The notes beneath the pieces were generated by a model. It was not told the DNA's origin. It was given only the letters and a program-made list of their open reading frames with translations, and searched no databases. The translations under genes and the position numbers were made by a program. Below, piece after piece: positions 45,574 to 54,960 of a stretch of 64,000 nucleotides of DNA. Position 1 is the stretch's first letter, and every line of letters begins with the position of its first letter. Location: assembly GCF_007827815.1 (NCBI RefSeq), contig NZ_VITH01000006.1, positions 124,001-188,000 of the forward strand. Reading direction: 5' to 3'. This DNA is from Azospirillum brasilense (GTDB taxonomy: Bacteria; Pseudomonadota; Alphaproteobacteria; Azospirillales; Azospirillaceae).

Positions 45574-46992
45574 TCAGTGGTGCATCACGGCGGCCACCTC
45601 GTCCTCGGCCTTGGGCAGCGAGGCGAGTTCGGCCAGCGTGATCGGCTTCACCGGCGGGCGCAGCCGGTAATAGCCGACCTCCGCCGGGGAGACGCCGCGG
45701 GCGTCGGCGATGACCTCGACCACGGTCGGGCCGCACAGCCGCCCCTGGCACGGCCCCATGCCGCAGCGCAGGAAGGACTTGGTCTGGTTCGGCCCGCTGA
45801 CGCCCAGCTTCACGGCGTCGCGCACCTGCCCCGCCGTCACCTCCTCGCAGCGGCAGACGATGGTCTCGTCGGCGGGGACGCGGAACTCCCGGCCCGGCCG
45901 GTAGAGCGCGTCGAGGAAGTCGCGGCCGCGCAGCGCCCGGTCCAGCGCCTCGCGGTGCGGGGCGGCGTCGCGGTCGCGGGTGGCGCGGTCGATCGCGCCC
46001 AGCCGGTGCAGGGCGTCCAGCGCCGTCAGCCGGCCGCGGTGCTCCGCCGCCAGCGCGCCGCCGATGCCGGCCCCGTCGCCGGCGATGGCGACTCCCTCCA
46101 CCGACGTGGCGCCCCAGCCGTCGACGTCCGGCACCCAGCAGCGCTGCGCCTCGTCCCAGGACTGGGCGCAGCCGATGGCGTTGGCGAGGTTGATGTTGGG
46201 GATCACCCCGTGATGCAGCAGGAGCGTGTCGGCCGGAAGGCGCTGCTCGGCACCGTCGCCCTGGCGATAAACGACCGTCTGCACGCGCCCGTCGCCTTCG
46301 GCGCGCAAGGCGGAGACGTTGCCGATCACCTTGACCTTGCGGCGGACCTCCAGCAGCAGCTTCAGCCCCTTGCCGACATAGCCGGAGCGGGCGAAGGCCG
46401 GCAGGAGCGGCATGGCCCGCCGCCAGTTCTCCCGCGGCGTGGTGTCGAGGATCGCGTCGATGCGCGCCCCGGCCCGCAGATACTGCCAGGCGAGCAGCCA
46501 GAGCAGCGGTCCGCTGCCGGCCATGACCACGTTGCCCGAGGCGATGAGGCCGGAGGTCTTCAGCAGGATCTGCGCCGCCCCCGCCCCCATCACGCCGGGC
46601 AGCGTCCAGCCGGGAACCGCGAAGGGCCGCTCCAGCGCGCCGGTCGCCAGGATGACGTGCCGCGCCGGCAGGATTCGCGCCGCACCGTCGCGCGACAGGC
46701 CGATGTCGAGCGTGCGCGAGACGCTCCACACCGCCGCACCGGGCAGGTAATCGGCGCCGCTGTCGCGGAACGGCCCGACCAGATCGGCGCCGTGCCAGTA
46801 GTCGGTCCCGAGCACGCTGGGATTCTTCACCGGCGAGCGGGTGATGGCGCGGTAGATCTGGCCGCCGGGGGCCGCCTGCTCGTCGAGCAGGACGGTGGAC
46901 AGGCCGCGCTTGGCGGCCAGCGTGGCGGCGGCGAGGCCGGCCGGGCCGGCGCCGATCACCGCCAGATCGTAACGAGGCTTCAGGTCGGTCAC
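45574..46992 (-). CDS. FAD/NAD(P)-binding oxidoreductase with BFD-like 2Fe-2S domain, alpha-type subunit
   Basis: A 472-residue protein. The N-terminal DLAVIGAGPAGLAAATLAAKRG and a second VVMAGSGPLLWLLAWQY nucleotide fold are followed by VEGVAIAGDGAGIGGALAA. The C-terminal part has a BFD-type iron-sulfur motif (IVCRCEEVTAG and LRCGMGPCQGRLCG). It corresponds to OoxA/NoxA, HcnB or LhpF-like subunits. I start it at GTG 46992, whose GTGA overlap with the stop of the small subunit indicates coupling. It acts with the beta subunit at 44429. Confidence 0.87.
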   Translation of the reverse strand: MTDLKPRYDLAVIGAGPAGLAAATLAAKRGLSTVLLDEQAAPGGQIYRAITRSPVKNPSVLGTDYWHGADLVGPFRDSGADYLPGAAVWSVSRTLDIGLSRDGAARILPARHVILATGALERPFAVPGWTLPGVMGAGAAQILLKTSGLIASGNVVMAGSGPLLWLLAWQYLRAGARIDAILDTTPRENWRRAMPLLPAFARSGYVGKGLKLLLEVRRKVKVIGNVSALRAEGDGRVQTVVYRQGDGAEQRLPADTLLLHHGVIPNINLANAIGCAQSWDEAQRCWVPDVDGWGATSVEGVAIAGDGAGIGGALAAEHRGRLTALDALHRLGAIDRATRDRDAAPHREALDRALRGRDFLDALYRPGREFRVPADETIVCRCEEVTAGQVRDAVKLGVSGPNQTKSFLRCGMGPCQGRLCGPTVVEVIADARGVSPAEVGYYRLRPPVKPITLAELASLPKAEDEVAAVMHH

Positions 46993-47285
46993 CGGTCGAT
47001 CTCCCGCTTGCCGTTCTGGGTCTCCACCCGCATGCCGGGGCGGACGCGGATCTGGCAGCCCTGCTGGTTGCCGGTGCCGTCGATGGTCACCAGACAGTCG
47101 AAGCACACGCCCATCATGCAGTAGGGACCGCGCGGCGCACCGGACACCGGGGTGGTCCGGCAGGCGCCGACCCCGTTGGCGATCAGGGCGGCGGCGACGC
47201 TGTCGACGGACAGCGCCTCGGCCGGGCGGCCGTCGATGGTGAAGGAGACGCGCTCTCCGCCCGCGTCAGGCAACCGCTGGAACAT
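46989..47285 (-). CDS. Small (2Fe-2S)-binding subunit of the dehydrogenase
   Basis: A 98-residue ferredoxin-like protein. Cysteines in GVGACRTTP, PYCMMGVCFDCLVTIDG and QQGCQIRV fit a plant-type 2Fe-2S cluster as found in HcnA and the small subunit of opine oxidase or hydroxyproline dehydrogenase. It passes electrons between the flavin subunits. Its ATG (47285) lies within the 3' end of the DadA-like gene, and its stop overlaps the next start by 4 bp, so three subunits are tightly coupled. Confidence 0.88.
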   Translation of the reverse strand: MFQRLPDAGGERVSFTIDGRPAEALSVDSVAAALIANGVGACRTTPVSGAPRGPYCMMGVCFDCLVTIDGTGNQQGCQIRVRPGMRVETQNGKREIDR

Positions 47286-48399
47286 GGAACCTCCGGGCGC
47301 TGAAGGCCGAGAATTCGTCGGGCAGGGTGCCGGCGGCGATGTGCGGCGCCAGCGCCAGCGCGTGGTTGGCGGCGAGCGTCACGCCGCTGTGGCAGGTGGC
47401 GACGAAGGCGCCGGGCATGGTGGTGGACTGCTCGTAGATCGGGAAGCCGTCCGGGGTCAGCACGCGCAGCGCCGCCCAGGTCCGCACCACGTTCAGCTTG
47501 CCGAGCAGCGGGAAGATGCGCAGCGCGCGGTCGGCGATGGTCGAGGTGACGCCATTGCGCACCGTGGTGTCGAGTCCGACGTCCTCGAAGCTGTCGCCGA
47601 TCATCACGCCGCCCTCGTCGGTCTGGCGGATGAAGCCGACCGGAAACTTCAGGAAGGGGGCGGTCTTCTCCGTCACGATGATGTGCCCGCGCTCCGGCCG
47701 CACCGGGGCGTCCAGCCCGACCATCGGGGCCAGACGGCGGGCGTCGTGCCCGGCGGCGATGACCACCTTGCCCGCCCGGACCTCGTCGCCCGAGGCGGTG
47801 ACCATGCGGAATCCGCCGTTGCGCGGCTCGATCCGCTCCACCCGGTGGTGCGGCATGTAGGAGACCCCGGAGAGGCTCATCCCCGTGTGCAGGGCGCGCA
47901 GCAGCTTCAGCGAGTTGCAATGGCCGTCGAGCGGGCAGTAGCTCGCCCCGACCACGTCCTTGCCGATGAAGGGCATCTCCTTCGCCACGGCGGCGCGGTC
48001 CATCATCTCGTAGTCGTAGCGGACGACGTTCGGCTGGTTGTGCAGGCGGCGGAGCTGGCCGGCGCGCCGCTCCATCTCCTCCTCCGACAGCAGGGGCAGG
48101 AAGCCGCCCGGCCGGCGGTAGCACACGTCGATCCCGGTCTGCTCCTGAAGCCGCTCGGCGAAACCGGTCCACGTGTCGGAGGACATCTTGGTCCAGCCGG
48201 CGTATTCCGGCAGCCCCAGCCCCTTGCCCTGCACCCAGACCAGGGCGAAGTTGCCGCGCGACGGGCGGACGGCCACGTCCCCCTCGTCGAGGACGGCGAC
48301 CGTCTGCCCCTGCTGGGCGAGACCCCAGGCGATGGCCGACCCGACCAGCCCGCCGCCGATCACGGCGACGTCGCAGTCGGACCTCGTTAACTCGGTCAT
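47266..48399 (-). CDS. Second FAD-dependent oxidoreductase (DadA-like D-amino-acid dehydrogenase)
   Basis: A 377-residue DAO-superfamily flavoprotein with VAVIGGGLVGSAIAWGLAQQG at the N-terminus and GHIIVTEKTAPFLKFPVGFIRQT and VATCHSGVTLAANHALALAPHIA later. I start it at ATG 48399, about 11 nt after AGGAG; a GTG at 48411 that overlaps the permease stop is less likely. It resembles glycine/D-amino-acid oxidases and is distinct from the beta subunit at 44429, so the locus encodes two separate catalytic flavoproteins. One may share the alpha and 2Fe-2S subunits with the other. Confidence 0.85.
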   Translation of the reverse strand: MTELTRSDCDVAVIGGGLVGSAIAWGLAQQGQTVAVLDEGDVAVRPSRGNFALVWVQGKGLGLPEYAGWTKMSSDTWTGFAERLQEQTGIDVCYRRPGGFLPLLSEEEMERRAGQLRRLHNQPNVVRYDYEMMDRAAVAKEMPFIGKDVVGASYCPLDGHCNSLKLLRALHTGMSLSGVSYMPHHRVERIEPRNGGFRMVTASGDEVRAGKVVIAAGHDARRLAPMVGLDAPVRPERGHIIVTEKTAPFLKFPVGFIRQTDEGGVMIGDSFEDVGLDTTVRNGVTSTIADRALRIFPLLGKLNVVRTWAALRVLTPDGFPIYEQSTTMPGAFVATCHSGVTLAANHALALAPHIAAGTLPDEFSAFSARRFHVPAVA

Positions 48400-48407
48400 G
48401 GTGACGC

Positions 48408-49208
48408 TCACTCCTGTCCGCGGCCGACCAGCAGCCGCTCAAGCCCGTAGAGCCGGTCGAGCACCAGCATCGCCGCCACCGTCATGAAGATCAGCGAGGC
48501 GGACACCGCGGCGACCAGGGGGTCGATGTTGTCCTGGATGTAGAGGAAGAGACGCACCGGCAGTGTCGTCGTCTCGGGCGAGGCGATGAAGACGGTCATC
48601 GTCACCTCGTCGAAGCTGTTGATGAAGGCCAGCACCCAGCCGCTCGCCACGCCCGGCAGGATCAGCGGCAACGTCACCCGCCGGAAGGTCGTCCAGGAGG
48701 TGGCGCCGAGCGAGGCCGCGGCGTTCTCGATGGAGCGGTCCATGCCGGTGGAGGCCGCCAGGATCAGCCGCAGCGCGAAGGGCAGGATGATGACCACATG
48801 GCTCAGCACCAGCCCGGCGAAGGTCCCGCCCAGCCCGATCTGCGTGAAGAAGCGCAGGAAGGCGATGCCCAACACGATGTGCGGCACCATCAGCGGCGAC
48901 AGGAACAGCGCCGTGATCGCCTCGCGCCCGCGGAACTGGTGGCGGGCGATGGCCAGCGCCGCCGGGACCGAGAAGGCCACCGCGATGGTGGAGCTGACCG
49001 CCCCCAGCAGCAGGCTGTCGCGGAAGGCCCGCGCGAATTCCGGATTGTCGCCGATGGCCTTGAACCAGCGCAGCGACAGCCCCTCGGTCGGCAGCGACAG
49101 ATAGCCCTGCGAGGTGAAGGCGACCACGCAGACGACCAGGATCGGCGCCAGCAGGAAGGCCAGGAACAGCGTGTGGAAGACCAGGGCGACGGGGCCGTTG
49201 CGGTTCAT
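48408..49208 (-). CDS. ABC transporter permease, PotC-like
   Basis: A 266-residue inner-membrane protein with six segments. The coupling loop is SIENAAASLGATSWTTFRRVTLPLILPGVASGWVLAF, typical of spermidine/putrescine/opine-class permeases. Its ATG overlaps the stop of the PotB-like gene (ATGA). With PotA-, PotB- and PotD-like partners it forms one importer; the dehydrogenases downstream should act on the ligand. Confidence 0.9.
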   Translation of the reverse strand: MNRNGPVALVFHTLFLAFLLAPILVVCVVAFTSQGYLSLPTEGLSLRWFKAIGDNPEFARAFRDSLLLGAVSSTIAVAFSVPAALAIARHQFRGREAITALFLSPLMVPHIVLGIAFLRFFTQIGLGGTFAGLVLSHVVIILPFALRLILAASTGMDRSIENAAASLGATSWTTFRRVTLPLILPGVASGWVLAFINSFDEVTMTVFIASPETTTLPVRLFLYIQDNIDPLVAAVSASLIFMTVAAMLVLDRLYGLERLLVGRGQE

Positions 49209-50137
49209 TCGAACACCTGCTTGTAGCGACGTTCGACCAGCCGGTTGCAGCCGACGATGATGACGATGTTGGCGAGCAGCAGGAGGATCGCGATGGCGGC
49301 GCCCAGCGGCCAGTTCAGCGTGTTCAGGAACTCGTCGTAGGCCAGCGTCGCCGCCACCTTCAGCCGCCGCCCGCCGATGATCGCCGGGGTGGCGAAGGCG
49401 CTGGCGGCCAGCGCGAAGACGATGATCGAGCCCGACAGGATGCCCGGCACCACCTGCGGCAGCACCACCCGGCGCAGCACGGTGAAGGGCTTGGCCCCCA
49501 GCGACAGCGCGGCGTTCTCCACCTGCGGGTCGAGGCGCTGCAGCGACGCCCAGACCGACAGCACCATGAAGGGCACCAGCACGTGGGTCAGGGCGATGAT
49601 GACGCCGGTTTCGGTGTACATGAACTCGATCGGCGTCGCGATCAGCCCGACCGCCATCAGCGCCGTGTTGATGATGCCGGTGGAGCCGAACAGCAGCGCC
49701 CAGCCGAGCGTGCGCGACACCACCGAGATCAGCAGCGGCCCCAGGACGATCAGCAGGCACAGGCCGCGCCAGGGCGACCGCATGCGGCGCAGGATGTAGG
49801 CCTCCGGCGCGCCGAGCACGGCGCAGAGCAGGGTCACCACCACGGCGATGCGGAAGGTGCGCAGGAAGATTTCGTGGAAATAGTCGTCGGTGACGATGTC
49901 GATGTAGTTGCCGAGCTGCCAAACGTCCTGGATGCCCGTGTAGAATCCGAAGCTGTTCAGCGACAGGAGCCCGGTCATGACCAGCGGCACCAGAAGCAGC
50001 ACCGCGAACAGCGCCAGCGCCGGCAGGCTGAGCAGATAGGGCGCCAGCGGGCGGCGCTCCGGCCGCGGCGGCGGTGCGGAATCGGCCGCTGCGTCTGGAG
50101 AATCGATCAATGATTTGTGAGCGTCCACGGCGGTCAT
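49205..50137 (-). CDS. ABC transporter permease, PotB-like
   Basis: A 310-residue inner-membrane protein with a Pro/Arg-rich cytoplasmic N-terminus (about 35 residues) and six segments. The coupling loop QVENAALSLGAKPFTVLRRVVLPQVVPGILSGSIIVFALAAS is clear. It overlaps PotA-like (4 bp) and PotC-like (4 bp) genes, so translation of the set is coupled. Confidence 0.9.
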   Translation of the reverse strand: MTAVDAHKSLIDSPDAAADSAPPPRPERRPLAPYLLSLPALALFAVLLLVPLVMTGLLSLNSFGFYTGIQDVWQLGNYIDIVTDDYFHEIFLRTFRIAVVVTLLCAVLGAPEAYILRRMRSPWRGLCLLIVLGPLLISVVSRTLGWALLFGSTGIINTALMAVGLIATPIEFMYTETGVIIALTHVLVPFMVLSVWASLQRLDPQVENAALSLGAKPFTVLRRVVLPQVVPGILSGSIIVFALAASAFATPAIIGGRRLKVAATLAYDEFLNTLNWPLGAAIAILLLLANIVIIVGCNRLVERRYKQVFE

Positions 50138-51177
50138 GCCTCACCCGCCATCACGCGCATGTCCTCCGCCCGCCAGCCGAGCATGACCGGCTCGTTCTCG
50201 GCCGGCAGGGTCTGGCCGTCGTGCTGGCGGATCACCGTCAGGTCGCCGGCTTCCGTGCGGATTTCGAACAGCCATTGGGTTCCCTGGAAGACCCGCGCCC
50301 GGACGAGCCCCGGCACGCCGCCGCCGTCCACGAAGCGGACCTTCTCCGGCCGCACGGTCAGCAGGCCGGGGCCGTCCGGCAGTTCCGCCGCGACCGGCCA
50401 CGCCGTGCCGGCCACGTCGATGCGCCGCCCGGCGCCGTCGCGGCGCACCACGCCCTGGAGCAGGTTGGTGCGGCCGAGGAAGTTGGCGACGAAGGCGCTG
50501 GCCGGGTTGTCGTAGGCGTCCTGCGGGGCGGCGACCTGCTCGACCCGGCCCTTGTTCATGATGACCACCCGGTCGGACAGGGCCATGGCCTCCGCCTGAT
50601 CGTGGGTGACGAGGATCATGGTGGTGCCGACGCTGCGCTGGATGCGCCGAAGCTCGATCTGCATCTCCTCGCGCATCTTGGCGTCGAGGTTGGACAGCGG
50701 CTCGTCGAGCAGCAGCAGGCTCGGCTTGATGACCATGGCGCGAGCCAGCGCCACGCGCTGCTGCTGGCCGCCGGACATGCGCCGCGGGTAGCGGTCGCCG
50801 AAGGCCCCCAGCCCGACGAGCTGGAGCGCGTCGCGCACCATCCGGTCGCGGTCGGCGCGCGGGATGCCGCGCATCTCCAGCCCGAAGGCGACGTTCTCCG
50901 CCGCCGTCATGTGAGGAAACAGGGCGTAGCTCTGGAAGACGATGCCGAGCCCGCGCTCGTTGGGCTTCTTCGCCAGCAGGTCGGCGCCGTCCAGCGTGAC
51001 GCGCCCGGCGCTGGGATCGAGGAAGCCGGCGATCATCTGGAGCGTCGTGGTCTTGCCGCAGCCCGACGGGCCGAGCAGCGAGACCAGCTCCCCCTTCTCC
51101 ACCGTCAGGGACATATTGTCGACGGCGACCCAGGGGCCGAACCGCTTGGTCAGCCGGTCGAGGACAAGGTAAGGCAT
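50134..51177 (-). CDS. ABC transporter ATP-binding protein, PotA-like
   Basis: A 347-residue ATPase: Walker A GPSGCGKTT, FQSYALFPHMTAAENVAFGL, signature RMSGGQQQRVALARA, Walker B LLLLDEPLSNLD, H-loop LVTHDQAEAM, and a C-terminal TOBE domain (ELPDGPGLLTVRPEKVRFVD). I start it at ATG 51177 after GGGAG. It energises the PotB/PotC-like permeases. Confidence 0.92.
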   Translation of the reverse strand: MPYLVLDRLTKRFGPWVAVDNMSLTVEKGELVSLLGPSGCGKTTTLQMIAGFLDPSAGRVTLDGADLLAKKPNERGLGIVFQSYALFPHMTAAENVAFGLEMRGIPRADRDRMVRDALQLVGLGAFGDRYPRRMSGGQQQRVALARAMVIKPSLLLLDEPLSNLDAKMREEMQIELRRIQRSVGTTMILVTHDQAEAMALSDRVVIMNKGRVEQVAAPQDAYDNPASAFVANFLGRTNLLQGVVRRDGAGRRIDVAGTAWPVAAELPDGPGLLTVRPEKVRFVDGGGVPGLVRARVFQGTQWLFEIRTEAGDLTVIRQHDGQTLPAENEPVMLGWRAEDMRVMAGEA

Positions 51178-51244
51178 GGCATCGTCTCCCACCAAGGAGC
51201 CTGGAAAATTCCGGCCCGCCGCGGGTGCGGGCCGGACGCGGCGG

Positions 51245-52279
51245 TCAGCGCTCGATCTCGCGGGTCCAGCGCTTGTTCCAGGCCTCGCGGTTGGCGTTGA
51301 TGGTGTCCCAGTCGACCACCAGCAGCTTGCCCATCTGCTCGGGGCCGTAGGGGATGCCCACCTGCTGCTCGGCGGTCAGGGTGACCGTCTTGTTGACCGG
51401 GCCGAAGCCGGCGCCGGTTGCCATCACGGTCTGCACCTCCGGCGACAGCATGTGCTGGATGAACTGCTGGGCCTCCGCCGCCTGCTTGCTGCCGGTGATG
51501 GCGCAGGCGGCCGAGGCCAGCACGACGCCGCCCTCCTTGGGGTAGACAAAGGCGGCCGGGAAGCCGGTGTCGGCCAGCGCCTTGGCGCGGCCCGAGCCCC
51601 AGACGGCGATGGTGGCCTGTCCGCTCTGGAACAGCTCGGTCATCTTGCCCGGCGACGGCTCGTAGGCGAGCACGTTCGGGTTCACCTTGTCCTTGAAGGC
51701 CTTGAAGCCGGGATCGATGTTCTTCTCGCCACCGCCGTCGAGCCGCGCCATCATCACCAGCGCGTGCAGGCCGTAGCTGTTGTTGATCGGCGGGACGACC
51801 AGCTTCTTGCGGAACTTGGCGTCCTCGATGTCCTTCCAGGAGGCGGGGGCGGCCCAGCCGTTCTCGTCGAAGACCTTCTTGTTGTAGACGATGCCGGTGC
51901 CGACCGCGCCGACGCTGACCGCCTTGCCCGAGGGGATCTTCGCCAGATCGTAGAGGTCGTCGTAGACCGGCGCCTTGGCGATGTCGGCGCAGAAGCCCAG
52001 CGCCACCGCCTGGTACATCGGACCGTCGTCCAGGATCACCACGTCGATCTGCTGGTTGCCCTTCTGGGCCTGGAGCTTGGCGAGGTTGTCGGTGGAGTTG
52101 CCGGCGACATACTCGACCTTCACGCCCGTCTTGCTCTCGAAGGCCGGGATGATGTCCTTGCGCATCGTCTGTTCGAAGGACCCGCCGTAGGCGGCGACAT
52201 ACAGGGTCTTCTGCTGCGCCTGCGCGGCGCCGCATCCCAGGGCGGCGGTTGCCATCAGGCCGTACACCAACGCTCGCAT
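51245..52279 (-). CDS. Extracellular solute-binding protein, PotD/opine-type
   Basis: A 344-residue periplasmic binding protein (family 1/PotD-like). Signal peptide ALVYGLMATAALGCGAAQA; mature part has LYVAAYGGSFEQTMRKDIIPAFESKTGVKVEYV, VDVVILDDGPMYQAVALGFC and FIQHMLSPEVQTVMATGAGFGPVN. It is the first of eleven same-strand genes and is transcribed divergently from an OccR-like regulator. Ligand is probably a polyamine-like, opine-like or modified amino-acid compound. Confidence 0.9.
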   Translation of the reverse strand: MRALVYGLMATAALGCGAAQAQQKTLYVAAYGGSFEQTMRKDIIPAFESKTGVKVEYVAGNSTDNLAKLQAQKGNQQIDVVILDDGPMYQAVALGFCADIAKAPVYDDLYDLAKIPSGKAVSVGAVGTGIVYNKKVFDENGWAAPASWKDIEDAKFRKKLVVPPINNSYGLHALVMMARLDGGGEKNIDPGFKAFKDKVNPNVLAYEPSPGKMTELFQSGQATIAVWGSGRAKALADTGFPAAFVYPKEGGVVLASAACAITGSKQAAEAQQFIQHMLSPEVQTVMATGAGFGPVNKTVTLTAEQQVGIPYGPEQMGKLLVVDWDTINANREAWNKRWTREIER

Positions 52280-52395
52280 CTGTCCCTCTCCTGTTCCGGT
52301 TCCGGTTCGTTTCCCAGCGGTTGCGCGTTTTGTCGCACCCCAGGAGCGTCGCGTCCCGCTGGCATAATCGTCAAATCGAATTGTTGGCGGTGTCT

Positions 52396-52410
52396 ATAAA
52401 CGAATGTTAT
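52396..52410. promoter_or_regulatory. LysR (OccR-type) recognition box ATAA-N7-TTAT
   Basis: ATAA (52396-52399), seven bases, TTAT (52407-52410) in the 167-bp divergent gap. This is the T-N11-A-class palindrome of LysR proteins, and the ATAA-N7-TTAT form has been described for OccR. It lies 37 bp before the lysR-type start and 117 bp before the binding-protein start, suitable for autoregulation and divergent activation. Confidence 0.72.
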
Positions 52411-52446
52411 GCTGCAACGCATCTGACACGCTTGGACCGCCCCGGA

Positions 52447-53352
52447 ATGCTGAATCCCCGCCAGATCGAGGCGTTCCGCGCCGTCATGCTGACCGGCGGG
52501 ATCACCGCGGCGGCGGAGCTTCTGAACATCTCCCAGCCGGCGGTCAGCCGCCTGATCGCCGATCTGCAATACGCGCTGAAGCTGACACTGTTCGAGCGGC
52601 GCGGCTCGCGCATCGCGCCGACCAGCGAGGCGATGTCGCTGTACCAGGAGGTGGAGCGGTCCTTCGTCGGGCTGGAACGGATCGAGCAGGCGGCGCGCGA
52701 CCTCCAGGAGCGGCGGGCGGGCACGCTGCGGGTGGCGGCCATGCCGGCGATGGCCATCGGCTTCCTGCCGCGCTTCGTCGCCCGTTTCCTTGAGGAGCGG
52801 CCGCGGGTGGACGTGTCGCTGTGGGGCAGCAGCTCCCCGCAGGTGCTCGATTGGGTGGCCGCCGGCCAGTGCGAGCTGGGCTTCGGCCAGTCGGCGGTGG
52901 AGCACGCGACGGTGCTGTGCGAGCGGATGCCGCGGGTGCGGGCGGTCGCCGTGGTGCCGAGCAACCATCCCCTGGCCGCGCGCAAGCGGCTGGTCCCGGA
53001 GGACTTCGCGGGCGAGGCCTTCATCGCGCTCGGCGCCGCCACGCTGATGCGCTATTCCATCGACGCGATGTTCGCCGAGCACGGTGTCGCTCGGACCATG
53101 CGGGTGGAGACCCAGCTCACCATGATCGCCTGCGCCATGGTCGCCGCCGGGGCGGGAATCTCCATCGTCGATCCCTTCACGGCGCAGGAGTATGCGGGGC
53201 GCGGCGTCGCCATCCGCCCCTTCGAGCCGGCCATCACCTTCGAAATGGCGGTGCTGCATTCGGCGCAGCGGTCGCTGTCCACCCTCGCGCAGGATTTCCT
53301 CGGAGGGTTCCGCGACGCCGTCGCCGCCTTCCGACTGCCCGAACAGGAATAA
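52447..53352 (+). CDS. LysR-family regulator, OccR/NocR-like
   Basis: A 301-residue LysR activator. The HTH region MLNPRQIEAFRAVMLTGGITAAAELLNISQPAVSRLI closely resembles the opine regulators OccR/NocR, including the ERRGSRIAPTSEA continuation and the AGTLRVAAMPAMAIGFLPRF linker. The ligand domain follows to the end. I start it at ATG 52447. It is divergent from the PotD-like gene and should control the eleven-gene set in answer to the imported amine or opine. Confidence 0.9.
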   Translation: MLNPRQIEAFRAVMLTGGITAAAELLNISQPAVSRLIADLQYALKLTLFERRGSRIAPTSEAMSLYQEVERSFVGLERIEQAARDLQERRAGTLRVAAMPAMAIGFLPRFVARFLEERPRVDVSLWGSSSPQVLDWVAAGQCELGFGQSAVEHATVLCERMPRVRAVAVVPSNHPLAARKRLVPEDFAGEAFIALGAATLMRYSIDAMFAEHGVARTMRVETQLTMIACAMVAAGAGISIVDPFTAQEYAGRGVAIRPFEPAITFEMAVLHSAQRSLSTLAQDFLGGFRDAVAAFRLPEQE

Positions 53353-53372
53353 CGCCGGGTCAGCCCCCGGGT

Positions 53373-54137
53373 TCAGCCGCGTGTGTGGAAGTGGCTGAGG
53401 AAGGCGCGGGTGGCCTCCTGCTGCGGCCGGTCGATGACGTCGCGCGCCGGCCCCTCCTCCACGATCACGCCGTCGCGCATGAAGATCACGCGGTCGGCGA
53501 CCTCGCGGGCGAAGGCGATTTCGTGGGTCACGATGATCATCGTCATGCCCTCGGCGGCGAGGTCGCGCATCACCCCCAACACCTCCGACACCAGCTCGGG
53601 GTCGAGGGCGGAGGTCGCCTCGTCGAACAGCATCACCTCCGGCTCCATGGCCAGCGCGCGGGCGATGGCGACGCGCTGCTTCTGCCCGCCGGACAGCCGG
53701 TCCGGGTAGGCGTCGGCCTTGTCGGCCAGCCCGACCTTGGCGAGCAGCCGGCGCCCGATCGCCTCGGCCTGCGCCTTCGGCATCTTCTTGGCGGAGACCG
53801 GCCCCTCCATCACGTTGCCCAGCACGGTCATGTGCGGGAACAGGTTGAAGTGCTGGAACACCATCCCGGTGTTGGAGCGGAACTTCGCCTGCGCCTTGGG
53901 CTTCGGCAGCGCCTTGCCCGTCTCGAAGTCGAAGGCGTCGTCGCCGATGCGGATGCGGCCGCCGTTGGGCACCACCAGCAGATTCAGGCAGCGCAGCAGC
54001 GTGGACTTGCCCGACCCCGAGGGGCCGATCAGCGCCACCACGGCGCCGGGGTCGACCTTCAGGGTGATGTCGCGCAGGACGACCAGCTCGCCAAACTGTT
54101 TCCTCAGCCCGGCGACTTCGATTTTGGGAATGCTCAT
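53373..54137 (-). CDS. Polar amino-acid ABC transporter ATP-binding protein (GlnQ/ArtP type)
   Basis: A 254-residue ATPase: Walker [31 protein letters not shown], signature [15 protein letters not shown], Walker [17 protein letters not shown] and H-loop [16 protein letters not shown], all matching the HisP/GlnQ class. It is the last gene of a minus-strand set with a permease and a binding protein. It may also serve the orphan binding protein at 43213. Confidence 0.92.
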   Translation of the reverse strand: MSIPKIEVAGLRKQFGELVVLRDITLKVDPGAVVALIGPSGSGKSTLLRCLNLLVVPNGGRIRIGDDAFDFETGKALPKPKAQAKFRSNTGMVFQHFNLFPHMTVLGNVMEGPVSAKKMPKAQAEAIGRRLLAKVGLADKADAYPDRLSGGQKQRVAIARALAMEPEVMLFDEATSALDPELVSEVLGVMRDLAAEGMTMIIVTHEIAFAREVADRVIFMRDGVIVEEGPARDVIDRPQQEATRAFLSHFHTRG

Positions 54138-54189
54138 GGAACGGGGCCTCTCGCCTTGGATCGCCGGGGGAGCATCAATGACCCGGACC

Positions 54190-54852
54190 TCAATGGCCGG
54201 TCTGGAGCTGCTTCTCGCCCCGCTTCACGATGGCCGTCAGGGGGACCAGCACGACGAAGTAGATCAGCGCGACGATGGTGTAGACCTCCAGCGGGCGGAA
54301 GGTGTCCGTCGCGGCGACCTGCCCCTGGTAGAGAAGATCGGGCACCGCCACCACCGAGACCAGCGAGGTGTTCTTGAACTGGATGATCGACTGGTTCATC
54401 AGCGGCGGGATCATGCGCTTGACCGCCTGGGGCAGCACGATGCGCCGCATCACCTTGGCCGGCGTCAGGCCGAGCGCCAGCCCGGCCTCCGTCTGGCCCG
54501 CCTCGATGGAGACCACGCCGCCGCGGATCACCTCCGCGTAGAAGGAGCCGCCGTAGAGCGACAGGGTGAGGACGGAGGCGGTGATCGCGTCGATCTGGAT
54601 GCCGGTCAGCATCGGCAGCGCGTAGTAGAACCAGAGGAGCTGCACCAGCAGCGGCGTGCAGCGGAACAGCTCGATGTAGGCCCAGGAGATCCAGCGCAGC
54701 ACCGCGAAGCGCGAGAGCTGGGCCAGCCCGCCGACCAGCCCCAGCAGCAGGCCCAGCACGACGACGGCGGCCGTCAGGCCGATGGTGACCAGCGTGCCGT
54801 TCAGGAACAGCCAGCGGTATCCCCAGAGCATCTCGAAGTTGAAGGTGTACAT
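54190..54852 (-). CDS. Polar amino-acid ABC transporter permease
   Basis: A 220-residue permease of the HisM/GlnP type with five to six segments. The coupling loop [46 protein letters not shown] is typical. Only one permease gene is present, so a homodimer is likely. It lies 52 bp upstream of the ATPase gene. Confidence 0.9.
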   Translation of the reverse strand: MYTFNFEMLWGYRWLFLNGTLVTIGLTAAVVVLGLLLGLVGGLAQLSRFAVLRWISWAYIELFRCTPLLVQLLWFYYALPMLTGIQIDAITASVLTLSLYGGSFYAEVIRGGVVSIEAGQTEAGLALGLTPAKVMRRIVLPQAVKRMIPPLMNQSIIQFKNTSLVSVVAVPDLLYQGQVAATDTFRPLEVYTIVALIYFVVLVPLTAIVKRGEKQLQTGH

Positions 54853-54960
54853 GGCGGGCCTGCTTGCAAAACTTCGGAACGGCGGCCGAATCCCGGTGGG
54901 GCCGGCCGCCGTGCGTCATCGGAACCCAGGTCCGTCGGCGGAAGCGAACGGACGTTCGCT

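Noticed and set aside
42809..48399. Textbook L-hydroxyproline degradation operon
   Set aside because: The dehydrogenase subunits fit, but no 4-hydroxyproline epimerase or 2-oxoglutarate-semialdehyde dehydrogenase is in the window, and the regulator is OccR-like.
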